The notes under the pieces were generated by a model. That model made no database searches. It worked only from the letters and a program-made list of their open reading frames with translations, and was not told the origin of the DNA. A stretch of 64,000 nucleotides of DNA from Athripsodes cinereus (lineage: Eukaryota; Arthropoda; Insecta; Trichoptera; Leptoceridae), in contig OX388307.1 in the NCBI GenBank assembly GCA_947579605.1, positions 10,951,237-11,015,236 of the forward strand, given 5' to 3'. The position numbers and the translations under genes are program-made. This document shows, one piece after another, positions 46,206 through 58,500 of this stretch; the first letter of the stretch is position 1, and every line of letters begins with the position of its first letter.

Positions 46206-46298
46206 TGAAGGTGAAGGTTTTACTCCATTTCACTGCGTACAGTCGGGCAGAGACTTGGCTCATGCCTTTGCATACGGAACGAGGCTCGGCCCGTCACC
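46206..46298 (+). repeat. 93-bp perfect direct repeat, copy 2
   Basis: Identical to 45,893-45,985; the 220 bp between the copies is not repeated. No flanking target duplication was seen, so an LTR-like origin is unproven. Related words (ATTTCACTGCGTAC) occur near 18,221. Confidence 0.9.
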
Positions 46299-46611
46299 CG
46301 ACAATGATTGTTTTTGTATGAAAATGAAAGTATTCCTATGACGTTTGAATCTTGAGACAAAATATAATGAATTTTCTATCGTTTTTATTTTTTATGTAGG
46401 TACTTGTCGTTTTTATGAAACATGAGTATTTTATATATAAATAAAAAAATAACATTTTTCGAGACAAGAATATTCGAGATTGTGTTTATTAAAAAAATAT
46501 AAAATTAAAAATTCAAGAAATACCTACATAAAAAAGAGTTATTATAAGCAATAGAAGACATTAATTATGCAATAAAATTTAAATAGAGACATAAAAAAAA
46601 CAATAAAAAAG

Positions 46612-46914
46612 TTAACATATTTCATACGGGAAGAAATATCGGCCCCGTTTCACTGAAAGTCCTGCAAGGGATATGGCTTCTGCTAAAATATCTTCATCCT
46701 TACTGCTTACTGTTGTTGGTCTTCCTACATTTGCCAGATGTTTTCCATTGATCTTTCGCTGAATTGTGCAGCGAGACACACCATATTTATCTGCCTCTTT
46801 CCTCAGCGTCATACCCTTGTTGTCAGCATCGACAGCTTTTTTTAATGATTCCTCGTCATAGTCTTTGTATTTTCTTTTACCTAACTGACGTTTGTAATGT
46901 TTCCCAGCCATCAT
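46612..46914 (-). pseudogene. Pogo/Tigger-like transposase N-terminal fragment
   Basis: An open frame of 100 codons starts at ATG 46,912-46,914. It encodes KRKYKDYDEESLKKAVDADN, then GMTLRKEADKYGVSRCTIQR, a psq/CENP-B-type helix-turn-helix as found at the N-terminus of pogo-group transposases. GRPTTVSSKDEDILAEAI follows, as in that family. The frame ends soon afterwards in unrelated sequence, so the DDE catalytic domain is absent. It could instead be an exon of a domesticated gene, but no further exon was recognised. Confidence 0.65.
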
Positions 46915-46974
46915 GAATCAAATCTGAAATCGAAATACATAACTTGTTCATGAGTATAACATGAGACAAACGTT

Positions 46975-46998
46975 TAACTTGAGACATGTCTCAAGTTA
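46975..46998. repeat. 24-bp perfect palindrome
   Basis: TAACTTGAGACA followed directly by its complement TGTCTCAAGTTA, 60 bp upstream of the pogo-like fragment's start. CTTGAGACA recurs at about 46,352 on the far side, so it could be part of the terminal repeats of the element. Confidence 0.85.
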
Positions 46999-47480
46999 CA
47001 CACATCCCGATGAAGTTTTATTAAAAAAAAAATTGAATTTCTAACATGGCAATATTTATTTTGCCTATGGTTTCAACAACTCAAAAGGATAGGTTAGGTC
47101 ATCAAACTAATAAGAGTTGTCACAAAAATCTAGAAGAACTAATGAACAGCAAAGTTACATAATTATATTGAAATAATTTTTGGTAATTTTTTAAATTTAA
47201 TTTTATGTAAATAATCCAGTAAAATCTTTGCAGGGGTAGCGTTCACGCAGCATAAATGTCGCTAGACGTTGAGTGACCTGGAGCGACTATGAAGTTGCAG
47301 TGAGTGGTGGTCATTTGCAGATTTTTTTTTATTACATAAAATTGTAAATTAGTATGAAAGAAACACAACCACAATTTATTTTAATTTTTCTTGCACTATT
47401 TTCTTAGACTATTTTTCTTGCACTATTAGCTTTTAAAAATTGTTTTTTCTCGGAGTGATAAAAAACGATATGGCGGCACT
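46999..47480. other. Intergenic DNA, no gene seen
   Basis: No gene or bounded repeat recognised. Confidence 0.4.
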
Positions 47481-47481
47481 G

Positions 47482-47570
47482 TGACGTCACGGAGTCCTAT
47501 GTGTGTATGAGATTATAATCTGTGGTGCGAAAGGTGAAGTTACTATGATTCACGGGACTCCGTGACGTCA
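47482..47570. repeat. 16-bp inverted repeat with TGACGTCA at each end
   Basis: TGACGTCACGGAGTCC (47,482-47,497) and GGACTCCGTGACGTCA (47,555-47,570) are exact complements. Each contains the 8-bp palindrome TGACGTCA, the classic cAMP-response-element core. This may be a small DNA element or part of the IFT140 upstream region. Confidence 0.75.
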
Positions 47571-47748
47571 TCAGCTGTCAAAAACCATGTAGTGTTTTGC
47601 CAAACGTCAAAAATTTTGGGTTTTATTTTTGGAAATTCACCATAATTTAGATATTTTAAAAAATTTAACTGACATATTTGTGTTTTCCGACCTCAAATTT
47701 ACTTAATTCGATCATTTTTATTAAAATCCCCACGACTGCAAGTGGCCC

Positions 47749-47788
47749 ATTGTTTTGGCAACGTCCATCACTCAAACGTCAAGGCAAC
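47749..47788 (+). promoter_or_regulatory. Two RFX X-box-like motifs upstream of IFT140
   Basis: ATTGTTTTGGCAAC (47,749-47,762) fits the insect X-box form RYYNYY, 1-3 bases, RRNRAC without a mismatch. AACGTCAAGGCAAC (47,775-47,788) fits with one. They lie 309 and 283 bp (outer end of each) before the IFT140 start codon. RFX factors switch on intraflagellar transport genes through such sites in flies and worms (established), so control by RFX is inferred here. Confidence 0.6.
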
Positions 47789-48070
47789 TGTCAGAGCGAT
47801 ATTATTTCCCTTGCTATGATTTCGGTTGTCTACCCGGCGAGATGCTGAACGGAACATACTACGAGTCGTCGGTTCCGGGCACGTGAACGGATAGGGCGTC
47901 GTCGAGTGATCCCTTGGCGACTGTTTGAACGCAGCCAAAATTGAATTGTTTGAAAATGGCGCTTGTGTTTACAAATAATTTTGAACGAATAGTTGCTAAC
48001 AACACAAGAGATAATCGATAAATGATGTGCTTAAAACTTAGAAGCATTTGAAAGTGATAGTGATTATATC

Positions 48071-51000
48071 ATGACTCTTTACTTCGATAGTAAAGTAAAA
48101 TTTTCGGAACCTGGAGTAATAAGCACAATATTAGAATGGCATTCTACTGAACCATTATTAGCGGTGGCATCTTATAGCCAGGAAAAAGGCGGCTTCATAA
48201 CAATATTTGATGAGAATGTAAGTATTACGTACTCAGAATACATAAAACATAAACTGTAGGCACCTGCAAAACATTCAGACTTTTATAATATTTCCATTCC
48301 AGGGAAGTCCTATTGAAGGAAGTGAAGAGACAGCTCAAGCCGGTAAGCAGGCTAGTGCTGTTGCATGGCATCCACAAAAACCTTTGCTTGTAACAGGCTG
48401 GGAAGATGGACAGTTGTATGTTTGGAGATCTGGAAATGGATGGCAGCCCCTCCAAGCACCACACTCTGCCCCCACTCTCCTTCTGGCGTGGAGCAGTGGA
48501 GGAGGAAGGCTAGTAGTGTCGGATGCAGTAGGTGCTGTCACAGGATGGAGATCTACTCCTACGAGACTTTTAAGCACCTTTCATCTGACTCTTGAGGAAC
48601 CTTTGACACATGCTGCTTATTGTCCAGTAAATCTAGGAACTAGTGAAAATGTTCTTAGAGGTCTCGCCAAAGCAGCAGTGGCTGGTGATGAAGGTGCTCT
48701 AGATGTGTTGGCATCCTGGAGACCGAGAACTGCGCCTCGTATTAGTGGAGGAGCAGGTGATAATTACGCATTATTTGCAGCTCAACAAAATGGTAGTATA
48801 TTGTATATTGATGAATCGGGTACATGTTCCGAAGTATTGAATTCTGTTGGAAATGTGAGATTTATACAAATGAGTCCTTTGGGATCGCTAATTATTGCCT
48901 GGGAGGTAAGTGGCACTCTAAGTCTCACTAAGTTTGTGATGGGCAACATAAAAGGATCACTGGAGGCTAAAGTACATGTTAAGATGACAACAAGAGCTGG
49001 ATTAGGAGTTTGTAGTGCTGGAACTGGGGCTGTTGCCATATTAGCTGGAGATACTGCTGTTAGAATATGGGACAGTGAAACCAATGATAACCTCATTCTG
49101 CCTGTAGAAGAGTCATCACCCACACACAACTCTGAGATGTTCACTAGCATGGCATATTGCACATTCTCTGGTGCCCTGTCTTGTGGATCCAACCAAGGAA
49201 GAGTTTTTGTCTGGCGTAAAAATCCTCATGGGCAATGGACATTGGTTAATATATGTAATGTAAAGGGGAGTGTCAAGCAGGTGTGTTGGGGATCTCAAGG
49301 AGGGATTCATCCTCTTTTGGCTGTCAACAGTATTACGAGTGTATCCATTTTACGAGAACAACCTATGTGTTGGGGATACACACCCCAACTATGGGGCATT
49401 CAGAAAGGACCTAGTCATGTTTATGTGGAAGGACTAAAAGGCAGTGTCACTAATGTTAAAACAGATGTCAGCATCAGAGCAATGTGCCTTAGTGATTCTT
49501 ATTTAGCAGTCACTGATGGAAAACAAGTTCAGGTATGTACTTCACTTTTAAGTATTTTATCTATAAGAAATCTTTTTTTTTTATTTCTGAATAAACATTT
49601 ATATCAATGTTACTTTTACCTAATCACAATTACATAAAATTTTACAGGTTCATAAAATTGGGAAGGACACATTCAATTTTCTACCGGTGCAGCAATTCCC
49701 CTGGCTAACAGAAACATTATTACTTTATGATGAAACATTAGTTGGAATTGTAGGAACCAGAATTGAAGCAAAATCAGTTACTGGAACCATGCTCAGTGCT
49801 TTGCATTCCGCAGATAATGAAGGGGAACCCATTGGAATCTCTCGAACAGATAGATATCTTGCAATAGCTACTATGGATGGATGTATCAAAATTGGAGAAA
49901 TAACTAAAAAAGGGTTAAGGTCTCCCTTTGCTCCCAAAAATTGTTACCAATTATTTGACGACTTTGGAGAAATTATGTATGCTAGTATAAATACAACTGG
50001 AAGATTGATATGCATAGCTATTGCCACATCAAATCTTATTCCCGATCCCAAACTCTACCTGTGGGACGCTTCAAATGACACTATAACCCATTTGGTAATC
50101 AAAGGACCTAAAGAGGAGCCCTGTATACCTATCACCATCAACTGGGATTTCACTGACCCAAGACTATTGGCATGTCACGTCAGGTCAGTGAATGATGACT
50201 CAGTCAGATGTATATTTGCTCATGATGGAAATTTATTAGAGCACAAGGAATGGGGAGATGCAAGTTTTGAAATTGGTTACAATTTGTGTGCTATGAGTTC
50301 TCCTCACATAGTAACCATGTGTGAAGGTAAAATGAAGAAAACACCTCTCCGTGAATTTGAAGGTTCAGATGACTGTGACAGCACAACCCGAGCTAATTTA
50401 TTAGATTATTTATATTTTATGACAATTGGGCAAATGGAACAGGCAGTTGTTGCTATCGGTAATACAGGGGCTAGTGAAACTGTGTGGAGAGGGTTGGCTA
50501 AAGCTTGTGTGTCACAACAGAGATTAGATGTTGCAGCAGTGTGTTTAGCAAAGATGAATGATGTGAAAGGGGCATTGGCACTCCATATGGCTATGGAAGA
50601 TCCAAAACTTGATAACAATTGTAGAACCGGTATTTTGGCCATTCAGCTAAAAATGCTTGATGAAGCTAAATATTTATTTGAAAAAGCTGGTAGACATGAT
50701 TTAGTATTCAGACTATTAGCTGCAACAAGAGATGGATTAGAGAAAATAACTACCCAATCAGCACAAGGTGAAGCAGCTTTGCTCGTTAAAAACGCTCACT
50801 ATAAGCTTGGATGTGTAAAGCGAGATTCCGGTAATTTGGAACAAGCAGCTGAATATTTTGAAACAGCAAATGTGGAAGTTCCTCAGATTCCGCGTATGCT
50901 TTTACATGCAGGTCAAGAAGGAATGATCAGGCATAAAGTGTCTACTTCTAAAAACCCAGCATTACACAAATGGTGGGCACATTATTTAGAAGGTCAAGGG

Positions 51001-54000
51001 GAACTAGATATGGCTTTGGAACATTACGATATAGCAGAAGATTTCGGAGCTAGAGCGAGGCTACTCTGTCATACTGATAGATTTGAAGAAGCCAAAGCAT
51101 TGGCACATAAACCTCAAGCAGCTTACCATATTGCAAGGTATCTAGAACTTCAGACTGATAAAGCAGAAGAAGCTGTTAAGGTGATATTTTACTTTCTTAA
51201 ATTAGCTACCATTGCCAACTTAAATTAGCCAACATAATTATATAAATTTGTTAACATGCTTATTATACATCTGTAGATGTATATGCGAGCTGGAGCCCTA
51301 TCTGCGGCTGTGAGGTGCGCCTCAGAAGCAGGATTGTGGGAGTTAGTAGGACGCGCTGGGAATGCTGGAGAAGAGGGAGCCCCTCATACTCTACTGGCTG
51401 CTGCAGCATTAGAAGGAGTTGGTCATGCTCCGATTGCAGCTACCCTCTATCATAAAGCTGGTAAATACATAAATAGTTTAAATGTTATTTTTATCCATAA
51501 AAATCTGTCCTTATGTATTAAAATAGTACGATATAATCAGAAAACAAGTAAATATTACCATGACATATTTTTAAACCTCATGTCAAACAGGTAAACTACA
51601 TAAAGCCGTAGAAGTGGCTTTACAAGCTGAAGGTGATACTGGGGCTGAGGCATTGAAAAGAGTCGTTGAGTCATTAGCTGCAACAACTCATGGATCGTGT
51701 GATGCAGTTCTGGCTAGAAAGATTGTCCTTCCTTTATTAGCACAAGGTCAACCTGAACAAGCTGCTTCTATTTTGGCGTCAGCCCAATTGGTAAAGTTCT
51801 TTATTCTTTTAAATTATTCTATTTAACATTCCATCTCCAATTAAATTTAATACAACTATTGAAGATACCCTTATTAGAACAAAGTATATCTTCAAAGAAA
51901 ACTAATATTCACTGATTATAAGTTACCACAAATATATGCAGAAGTTCTAAATACTAGCTATGAACTGAAAATGTTTTCTTTCTTATTTATAGTACAATGA
52001 AGCCCTTGATTTGATTGAAGAGCATAATGTTGAAATCTCTGATGAACTTGCTGAGAGACTGAGTCCTGATAAAGGTGCAGAAGAAAGGAGAGATGTTCTA
52101 AAAAGACTAGCTGACGTGTTAGGAAAACGAGGTGGTTACCATATGGCTGCCAAAAAACTTACACAAGCTGGTGATAAGGTGACTATTTGAATATTTATTT
52201 ATTATATTTAGTGTTATCTCTTTTTGGAGTGACCTTTACCTACTTATGTACATTTTATTTTGATGTTAATAAATTTTTAATTTAACTGAGGATTCCAAGT
52301 GCTTAATTCATTGCCTATGGATTATACCAGAGAATAGAGAATGTATCTTCGGTGAACTATTCTAGTTAACGCCATTATTATTTGGTGGAACCATGTAAGT
52401 AATTCAGGGAATTTTATTGTCTATTTCATTGATTTTTTACCTGCCTTCTACAAGTCACTGGAAAACAAAAATCTTGAATTCTAAGCTTTATTAGCATGCA
52501 TTAAAATTTTAATATTTTTTACTGTGCATTGATTATTACATCAATCATTACAAAGTATCGTAGAATTTTCAGCTATACAATTTAATGCACAAAGGGTGAG
52601 TTTATTGTTAGATTGCAATATCTTACAACTAACTCTGGTTACTTACCAACTAATCCTAATAATGACTTCTTCTTCTTCTGTCTTACAAGCTTCTCTACTG
52701 TCTTACAATAAATATCTTTCCCAAATTTCTTACTTTCAGGTAGGTGCAATGAGATGGTTAGTCAAATCAGGTGATATAGACAAAATGCTTTTCTTCGCTC
52801 AAGCCTCACGTGAAAGAGCTGTTTATTTGATGGCCGCACGGGCCCTGCAAGCTGCTGACTGGAGATCTAGACCTGCCCTGCTAAGGAAGGTGGCTGCTTT
52901 GTATGAAAAGGCCAGAGCACCAAGACCATTGGCTGGCTTCTACGTAGCATGCGCTAGACAAGAAATAGACGAGTATGAGGTAAGACATACTAATGCATAT
53001 CATTTGGGTACCTTTTTTATCTCAACATTTTCCACTGTTACCGATTTTTATATGTCCTCAGACAATGTAAGCATTTTTTTTGCAGTTAAAGCATATTTAT
53101 TAGAGCGATAGTTTCATATAACATTTATAATCTGTTTCATCATTCATTTGTAAATAATCTGTTCTTATTTCTCAGAACTATGAAAAGGCTGCAGGGGCAT
53201 ACAGTGAAGCTCTGCGTACTTTATCGAGGACCAGTGATCCACAAGCAGGTTAGCTTATTTTATTTATACAAAATACATCATTGGTTATTATAAATACATT
53301 AAATGGACATGATCCAAACATTGTTATATACTATATTGTTTATTTGATTTACGGGCTGTTTCACCACCTCTGGATAAAGTTCTAGATAACTATCCTTAGG
53401 ATTACTATCTAGATAACTAGTCTTAGAAGGGTTTTGGATGTCAAATGGTATGAACATGTTACAAATGATGCTGTGCGCCGGCGCACCCAGCAGAGACCTG
53501 TAATCTCCGTAATACAGGAGAGACGATGGTCCTGGCTGGGACATGTTTTGAGAATGCCTAATGATAGTTGGCCAAAAAGAGCACTGTTCTTCCGTCCGCA
53601 GGGGTTCCGTCGGCCCGGGCGTCCCTCTTTCACAATACACCGTTCCTATGACAACGATATCAGAGTGCAAGGAATGTCGTGGAAAGAGGTGACGCAATTG
53701 GCACAGAGACGCTCTGAATGGAGGAGGCTGGTTTCTGCCCTGTGCTCCCGAGAGGAGTGTTGAGGGCGATGATGATGATCCTTAGGATAAATTTATCTAC
53801 AAGATAAACTGAAGCGAGCGTTTCACCACCTGCAGATTTCTTACAGATTGTTATCCGCCAGATAGCAGTGGCAACGTTGTAATTTCATGCGTTTGTTGCA
53901 TGAATGTATGCACGTAGGTAGGAATATATCTAGGCAACGCACATGTAAACAAATTTTGACAGTTTAACACTATCTAAGACTTATCCGCTGGATAACTTAT

Positions 54001-54895
54001 CTAGACCTTTATCTATAGGATAGCACTGTCAGGGAGTCGTGAAACACATTTTTCGTTTTATCCGTTAGATTTGTGTTGGATTGGCTATCCGGCACTTTAT
54101 CCAGAGGTGGTGAAACAGCCCGTTAGTGATTGATTTAATGATATTTTTTTAAAGATCCCAAGTTATCCAAATGTTTATATTGATAGATGTAGCATTTTCA
54201 ATCATTTCAAATATTTATTCCATAATTAATAAGTATATTAAGAAGTTTACATACATCTTTTACTTTCAGCTAATGATGCAATTGCAATACAAGATCATGC
54301 AAACCAAGTGCAAAGTTATCTTGACATTGAGAAAGCATTTCAAAGAGATTATCAGGGAGGTAAGATGATTATTCGTAGTCACAATTATAAAAACATAAAT
54401 TATTTAATTCATCATTAATCTTTTGAGGTGATTTATTATTTTTAATATCCTTTCAGCCATGGCTCTTAGTCGTAGACTTTTGACAGATATAGACAATAGG
54501 AACAAATCTGGAGCAGAGGGTCCAGTCAGAGTGCATCACCTGTTGCGTCTGATGGCTAAAAGAGCTAATGCTGTGGGACAAACAGATGACGCTAGAGGTT
54601 TGTACCCCAAAATATTTATCTTTAGCCAATTTGTTACTTTGTTGAAATTGTAAAAGAGGGAAGAGTGCAATTTCTCAATGTTTCTTAAGACATTCAAGAT
54701 GTGATAAATCATTCTAGAGAAATAAACTTAGAAATTCATGTACATTGTCCCTTTACAGCTTTTGCAGAACGAGCATTGGAATTAGAAAAACGTTCAAAAA
54801 TGTTTATGGAGCCAAGAAGTGGATCTGTAACTCCACCATCAGAACAGGATTTGTCAGAAAATGTTCCAGAAGAACTTCCCAACATAGATGGTTGA
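48071..54895 (+). CDS. IFT140: Intraflagellar transport protein 140 (IFT-A subunit), 11 exons
   Basis: IFT140 is a core subunit of IFT-A, needed for retrograde transport and receptor entry in cilia; in insects these are mainly sensory neuron cilia. Exons: 48,071-48,217; 48,303-49,532; 49,648-51,180; 51,277-51,460; 51,591-51,790; 51,993-52,178; 52,740-52,979; 53,176-53,248; 54,270-54,359; 54,457-54,597; 54,759-54,895. All introns are GT-AG with phases that join; the product is 1,386 aa against about 1,460 in vertebrates. Residues 1-650 or so are WD40 propellers (SAVAWHPQKPLLVTGWEDGQ, ISRTDRYLAIATMDGCIKIG). From about 690 on are TPR-like helices (KARYLFEKAGRHDLVFRLL-type repeats, ALEHYDIAEDFGARARLLCH, YHMAAKKLTQAGDK). 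The tail ends EELPNIDG. Intron 6 holds an SR-B copy and intron 8 a nested transposon. Identification rests on motif order and length, without a search. Confidence 0.9.
52505..52645 (-). repeat. SR-B module in IFT140 intron 6
   Basis: TTTACTGTGCATTGATTATT and AATGCACAAAGGGTGAGTTT are SR-B words in reverse. It lies about 95 bp before the acceptor at 52,739 and is antisense to the gene, so its AATAAA-type signal is not on the transcribed strand. Confidence 0.6.
53352..54122. mobile_element. Inverted-repeat DNA element in IFT140 intron 8, with nested LINE
   Basis: The ends CGGGCTGTTTCACCACCTCT and its complement finishing AGGTGGTGAAACAGCCCG are inverted over about 29 bp, flanked by TTA on each side (53,349-53,351 and 54,123-54,125). 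A 3-bp TTA duplication fits PIF/Harbinger-type insertion. Subterminal sequence has many TATCTAGATA and ATCCTTAGGAT words. The element carries no transposase; 53,403-53,777 is a younger LINE insertion. Confidence 0.75.
53403..53777 (+). pseudogene. (GAT)n-tailed LINE 3' fragment inside the intron-8 element
   Basis: The plus strand encodes the same ORF2 end as the 40.06-kb copy: KWYEHVTNDAVRRRTQQRPV, GHVLRMPNDSWPKRALFFRP and EWRRLVSALCSREE before TGA at 53,761-53,763, then GGGCGATGATGATGAT. ATCCTTAGGAT occurs on both sides (53,392-53,402 and 53,778-53,788) and may be its target duplication, although the host element carries similar words. Coding sequence starts near 53,420. Confidence 0.75.
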
Positions 54896-55179
54896 CAGAT
54901 ATAAGCTCCAATATACAAAAGGACACTTAATACTGTCAAGGTAGTCAGTATCCGAGTGTTAGATCCCAAATTCAAATCTGGCTGCCATCCTACCCTATAC
55001 TTTCACAACACAAACATATCACAATGAGATTGTTCAAATATACATTTAACTTTATTAGAAATTAAGATTCATATTTTCATATATCACAACACAATACATT
55101 GGTGCCTTTTTGTTAAACAATGGTGATTTAGATGAAGTAAAAACAAACTTTAATTTCACCTTACATAAGTTGTGGTATA

Positions 55180-55198
55180 ATAAAAATAATATTTATTT
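55180..55198. terminator. Back-to-back poly(A) signals of IFT140 and GUF1
   Basis: AATAAA at 55,180-55,185 serves the plus strand (IFT140, 285 bp after its stop). TTTATT at 55,193-55,198 is AATAAA on the minus strand (GUF1, 375 bp after its stop). If both are used, the two transcripts overlap at their 3' ends. Confidence 0.5.
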
Positions 55199-55572
55199 TT
55201 AAAACATATGTTCTACATATTTCAAAAATTCTAAACCTCTTCGGGGTTCGCTGTATGTTTATATTTTATATTCAAAAGCCATCCACTCATTTATGAGTGA
55301 TCAGGGGGCATATGTTTAAAAACATCAATTTTTTTACCTAAACATATCCAGTGTACATGACTATAATTTTTAAGTGAATGTTATCAGATCTTCGTGAATA
55401 AATATGCTAGGTACTCTTTACAATACTTAGATTTTTAGAATTAAATAAATACTATATCTGTGATGTTTTTGAAACAAATGTATTCAACATTATTAAGACT
55501 AAGTAGCACTAAATACAATAAATATAAATTTGTTATATCCTATTATTACATATATCTACTGTGTATTTTCCT

Positions 55573-58500
55573 TCATCTTTTGAGAACATCTATGAATGTG
55601 TTACGAGGCACCTCAATATTCCCAATATATCTCATTTTCTTTTTTCCTTCTGCTTGCTGCTTGAGTAATTTTTTACGCCTTGTCACATCCCCTCCATACT
55701 GGAAAATGGACCAATTTATAAATTTTATACACATAACGAAGTTGGTTTGCAAAAACCCACTTTATGTTAAAGAATTAATTCTTTATTTCCACCATGAACA
55801 GTAGGTCAATAAGTTATGCAACGATAAAGTCAACTTATGAACATTGAAACAGAAATTTATATTCCTGTTGGTGTGTAGAGTAACATTATAAGCAATGTAC
55901 AGTGAAGAATAAAATAAGCAAGTGGTGCCCATTAAAATGAAATCTTACGCTGGGATCATAATAGCATTTTTCCATGGCAGAAAACAGTCATAAAACAAAT
56001 AAAGAGAACAGTCTCTTGATGATCTTAAAATATCATTATATGTAACAACATGCTTCAAACCTACCAACTTAGCTGTCACATCTTTTCTGAATGCGGGAAT
56101 ATTCTCTCGCGCTACAATTTTCCCTTCGACTGAAGCTTGTATGGCAATCTGCAAAAAGACAATAAAAACAAAATCAATGAAATATATTCCCATATAACTT
56201 CTATGTTGAAGTTTCTTTCCATTAATTACTTGTAAACCTAAATCATAGTTTCTGGATCAGGTACTATCCTTTCGCAGTAGGTATTATGTAAAAACTTAAT
56301 TTAATCAGTGCTAAAAAGGAAAACATAATACTTTGAAAACATTAGAATGATATTTGTGATATTCACTTGGTTTAGATAAGGTGGGTGTGTTTATGTTTTT
56401 ACAGAATTTTGTTAGTGTTTATTTTTAACTATTAAATTATGAATTTGTTCAAAACTACCAAAATAAAAATATATTTTTACCAAAATCATTTGTCGAGGTA
56501 TCATCTCTTTTAATTTTTCAACAATTTTTCTTCCCATCACCTGCTTCCTGCTAACGTGAACAATGGTACACAATTCTTCTATTTCTTTTCCATTTAATAA
56601 AATTGATAACTGTAACATTAAAAGGACACAGCGTGAGGATATAGATGGAACAGTAAAAGGAACAGATCGGGTCATGGATTTTTATGCAGAGTTTTATAAT
56701 TAGTGTTGATTATAGCAACTCAGAATTTACTTATAGCAGTCAATATTCTTACTTTGTTTATAACAAAAGTATTGATTTGCAGCTATCAAAATGATATATT
56801 GTGTTTGAGGCAAACACCCTACTATATAAGTTAAATATATGTGATTTAAACAAGGATATACCACATATGAAAATTGAATCGTAAGATATTCAGTTACTCA
56901 CCTTTGCAAGAGGGCTCTTGTGGTAGCCATCATCCTGGTAATCAAAGCTAGCATAACCAGATGTCACAGATTTAAGTGTATCATGAAAATCTATCACAAC
57001 CTGATGAAATAAAATTGAATAAATACAATAATTACAATACAACTTATTGTGATTATAAAATTCCCAAAAATAATGAGCCATGAGAGAGATTGGACCCATA
57101 ACACAACTCGGGAGAAATTGCAATTTTTTTTAATAACTACAAACCTCACACAGGGGTAGAGAAAATTGTAACATAACATTCTTTTCATCCATTGGTATAG
57201 ATGGAAGTAATTTGCCTCTTCTATCCAAACACATTGTAGTCACTATATTTACATATTTCATTGGTGTAATTATGGTGCCTGAAATTTCAGTTATTTATTA
57301 TTTTAAGTAAGATATTAAATATTTTCAATCATATTTAACAATTTGTCACCCTTGAGATGGATGGTACATTAAACGGCGCCAAATAAATCATCCAACATAC
57401 ATACATACCTATAACAAATGGTTCGTAGTATTCCACAATTATTTGAGGGTCAGGCAGAAGTGCTGGGTTTGTTATAGTTATAATCTCTGAACCATAAGAT
57501 TTTATATTCTTTGCTCCAGAAATTCTGTAACCATTAGAAATATAAGATACAAATTTGAATAAATTTTACCTTGAATAGAAAAATACCAAACAAATACTCA
57601 CTTGACTTTATAAGGAACTGATGGTGCTGTCAGAACAGCTTCCGCTTTATATTCTTGAAAGAGCCTTTGTGTGAAAACTTCCAAATGTAATAGCCCCAGA
57701 AAACCTACTCTCCACCCTTGACCGAGTGCTGGACTGAAGGAAGATCATTTATCGATTGTTATGTAATAATTTAACTCCATTGAAATGATAGATTAATATA
57801 TTATATACAATGTGTTGGACCTACCTAGAATCTACGGTAACGCTAACAGCAGGATCATTCATGCAAAGCTTTTCCAGGGCCAATCTTAGATTTACATTTT
57901 GTGACTGATCCACTGGATATAACCCTGCAAACACCATGTGCCTCAATCCTTCAGATTTCTTCTTTTCAACAGCTTCATTATATTGTTCAGTGTCAGACAT
58001 CAAGAGATCTCCAACACTTCCTGAATTCTTTGGACCACAACCAACAGCTACAACTTGTCCTGCTATTGCCTGTTCCATTGAAATTTCTTCCGGTGTTAAT
58101 AAAGATACATATTTTATTGCCGAAGGTTTTAGCTGACCCCACCATCTGACACTATCTCCTACCTTTACAACTCCATCCTGAATATAAATGACAGACATGG
58201 CTCCTCTGTACCTGTCATACCAACTATCAAATACTAAAGCTTTTAAGGATTTCTCTTTGTTGCCATTCGGATGAGGAATTCTTTCGATTATTGCTTTTAA
58301 CACTTTCTCTATTCCCCACCCTTTTTTAGCAGAAATCTCTATCACATCATCCGGATTTATACCAAATAATGATTTCAATTGATTTTTACATTTTTCTAGA
58401 TCCACATTTGGAAGATCTATTTTATTCAAAACTGGTATAATAGCTAATCCTTGTTTCTTAGCTAATGAATACACAGCTACAGTTTGAGCTTGCGGACCTT

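Noticed and set aside
45893..46298. LTR pair of a tiny retroelement
   Set aside because: The repeat starts TG, but no matching CA end, primer-binding site, polypurine tract or target duplication was found, so only a direct repeat is claimed.
48335..49310. Minus-strand open frames opposite IFT140
   Set aside because: They lie entirely within IFT140 exon 2, lack motifs and are explained as shadows.
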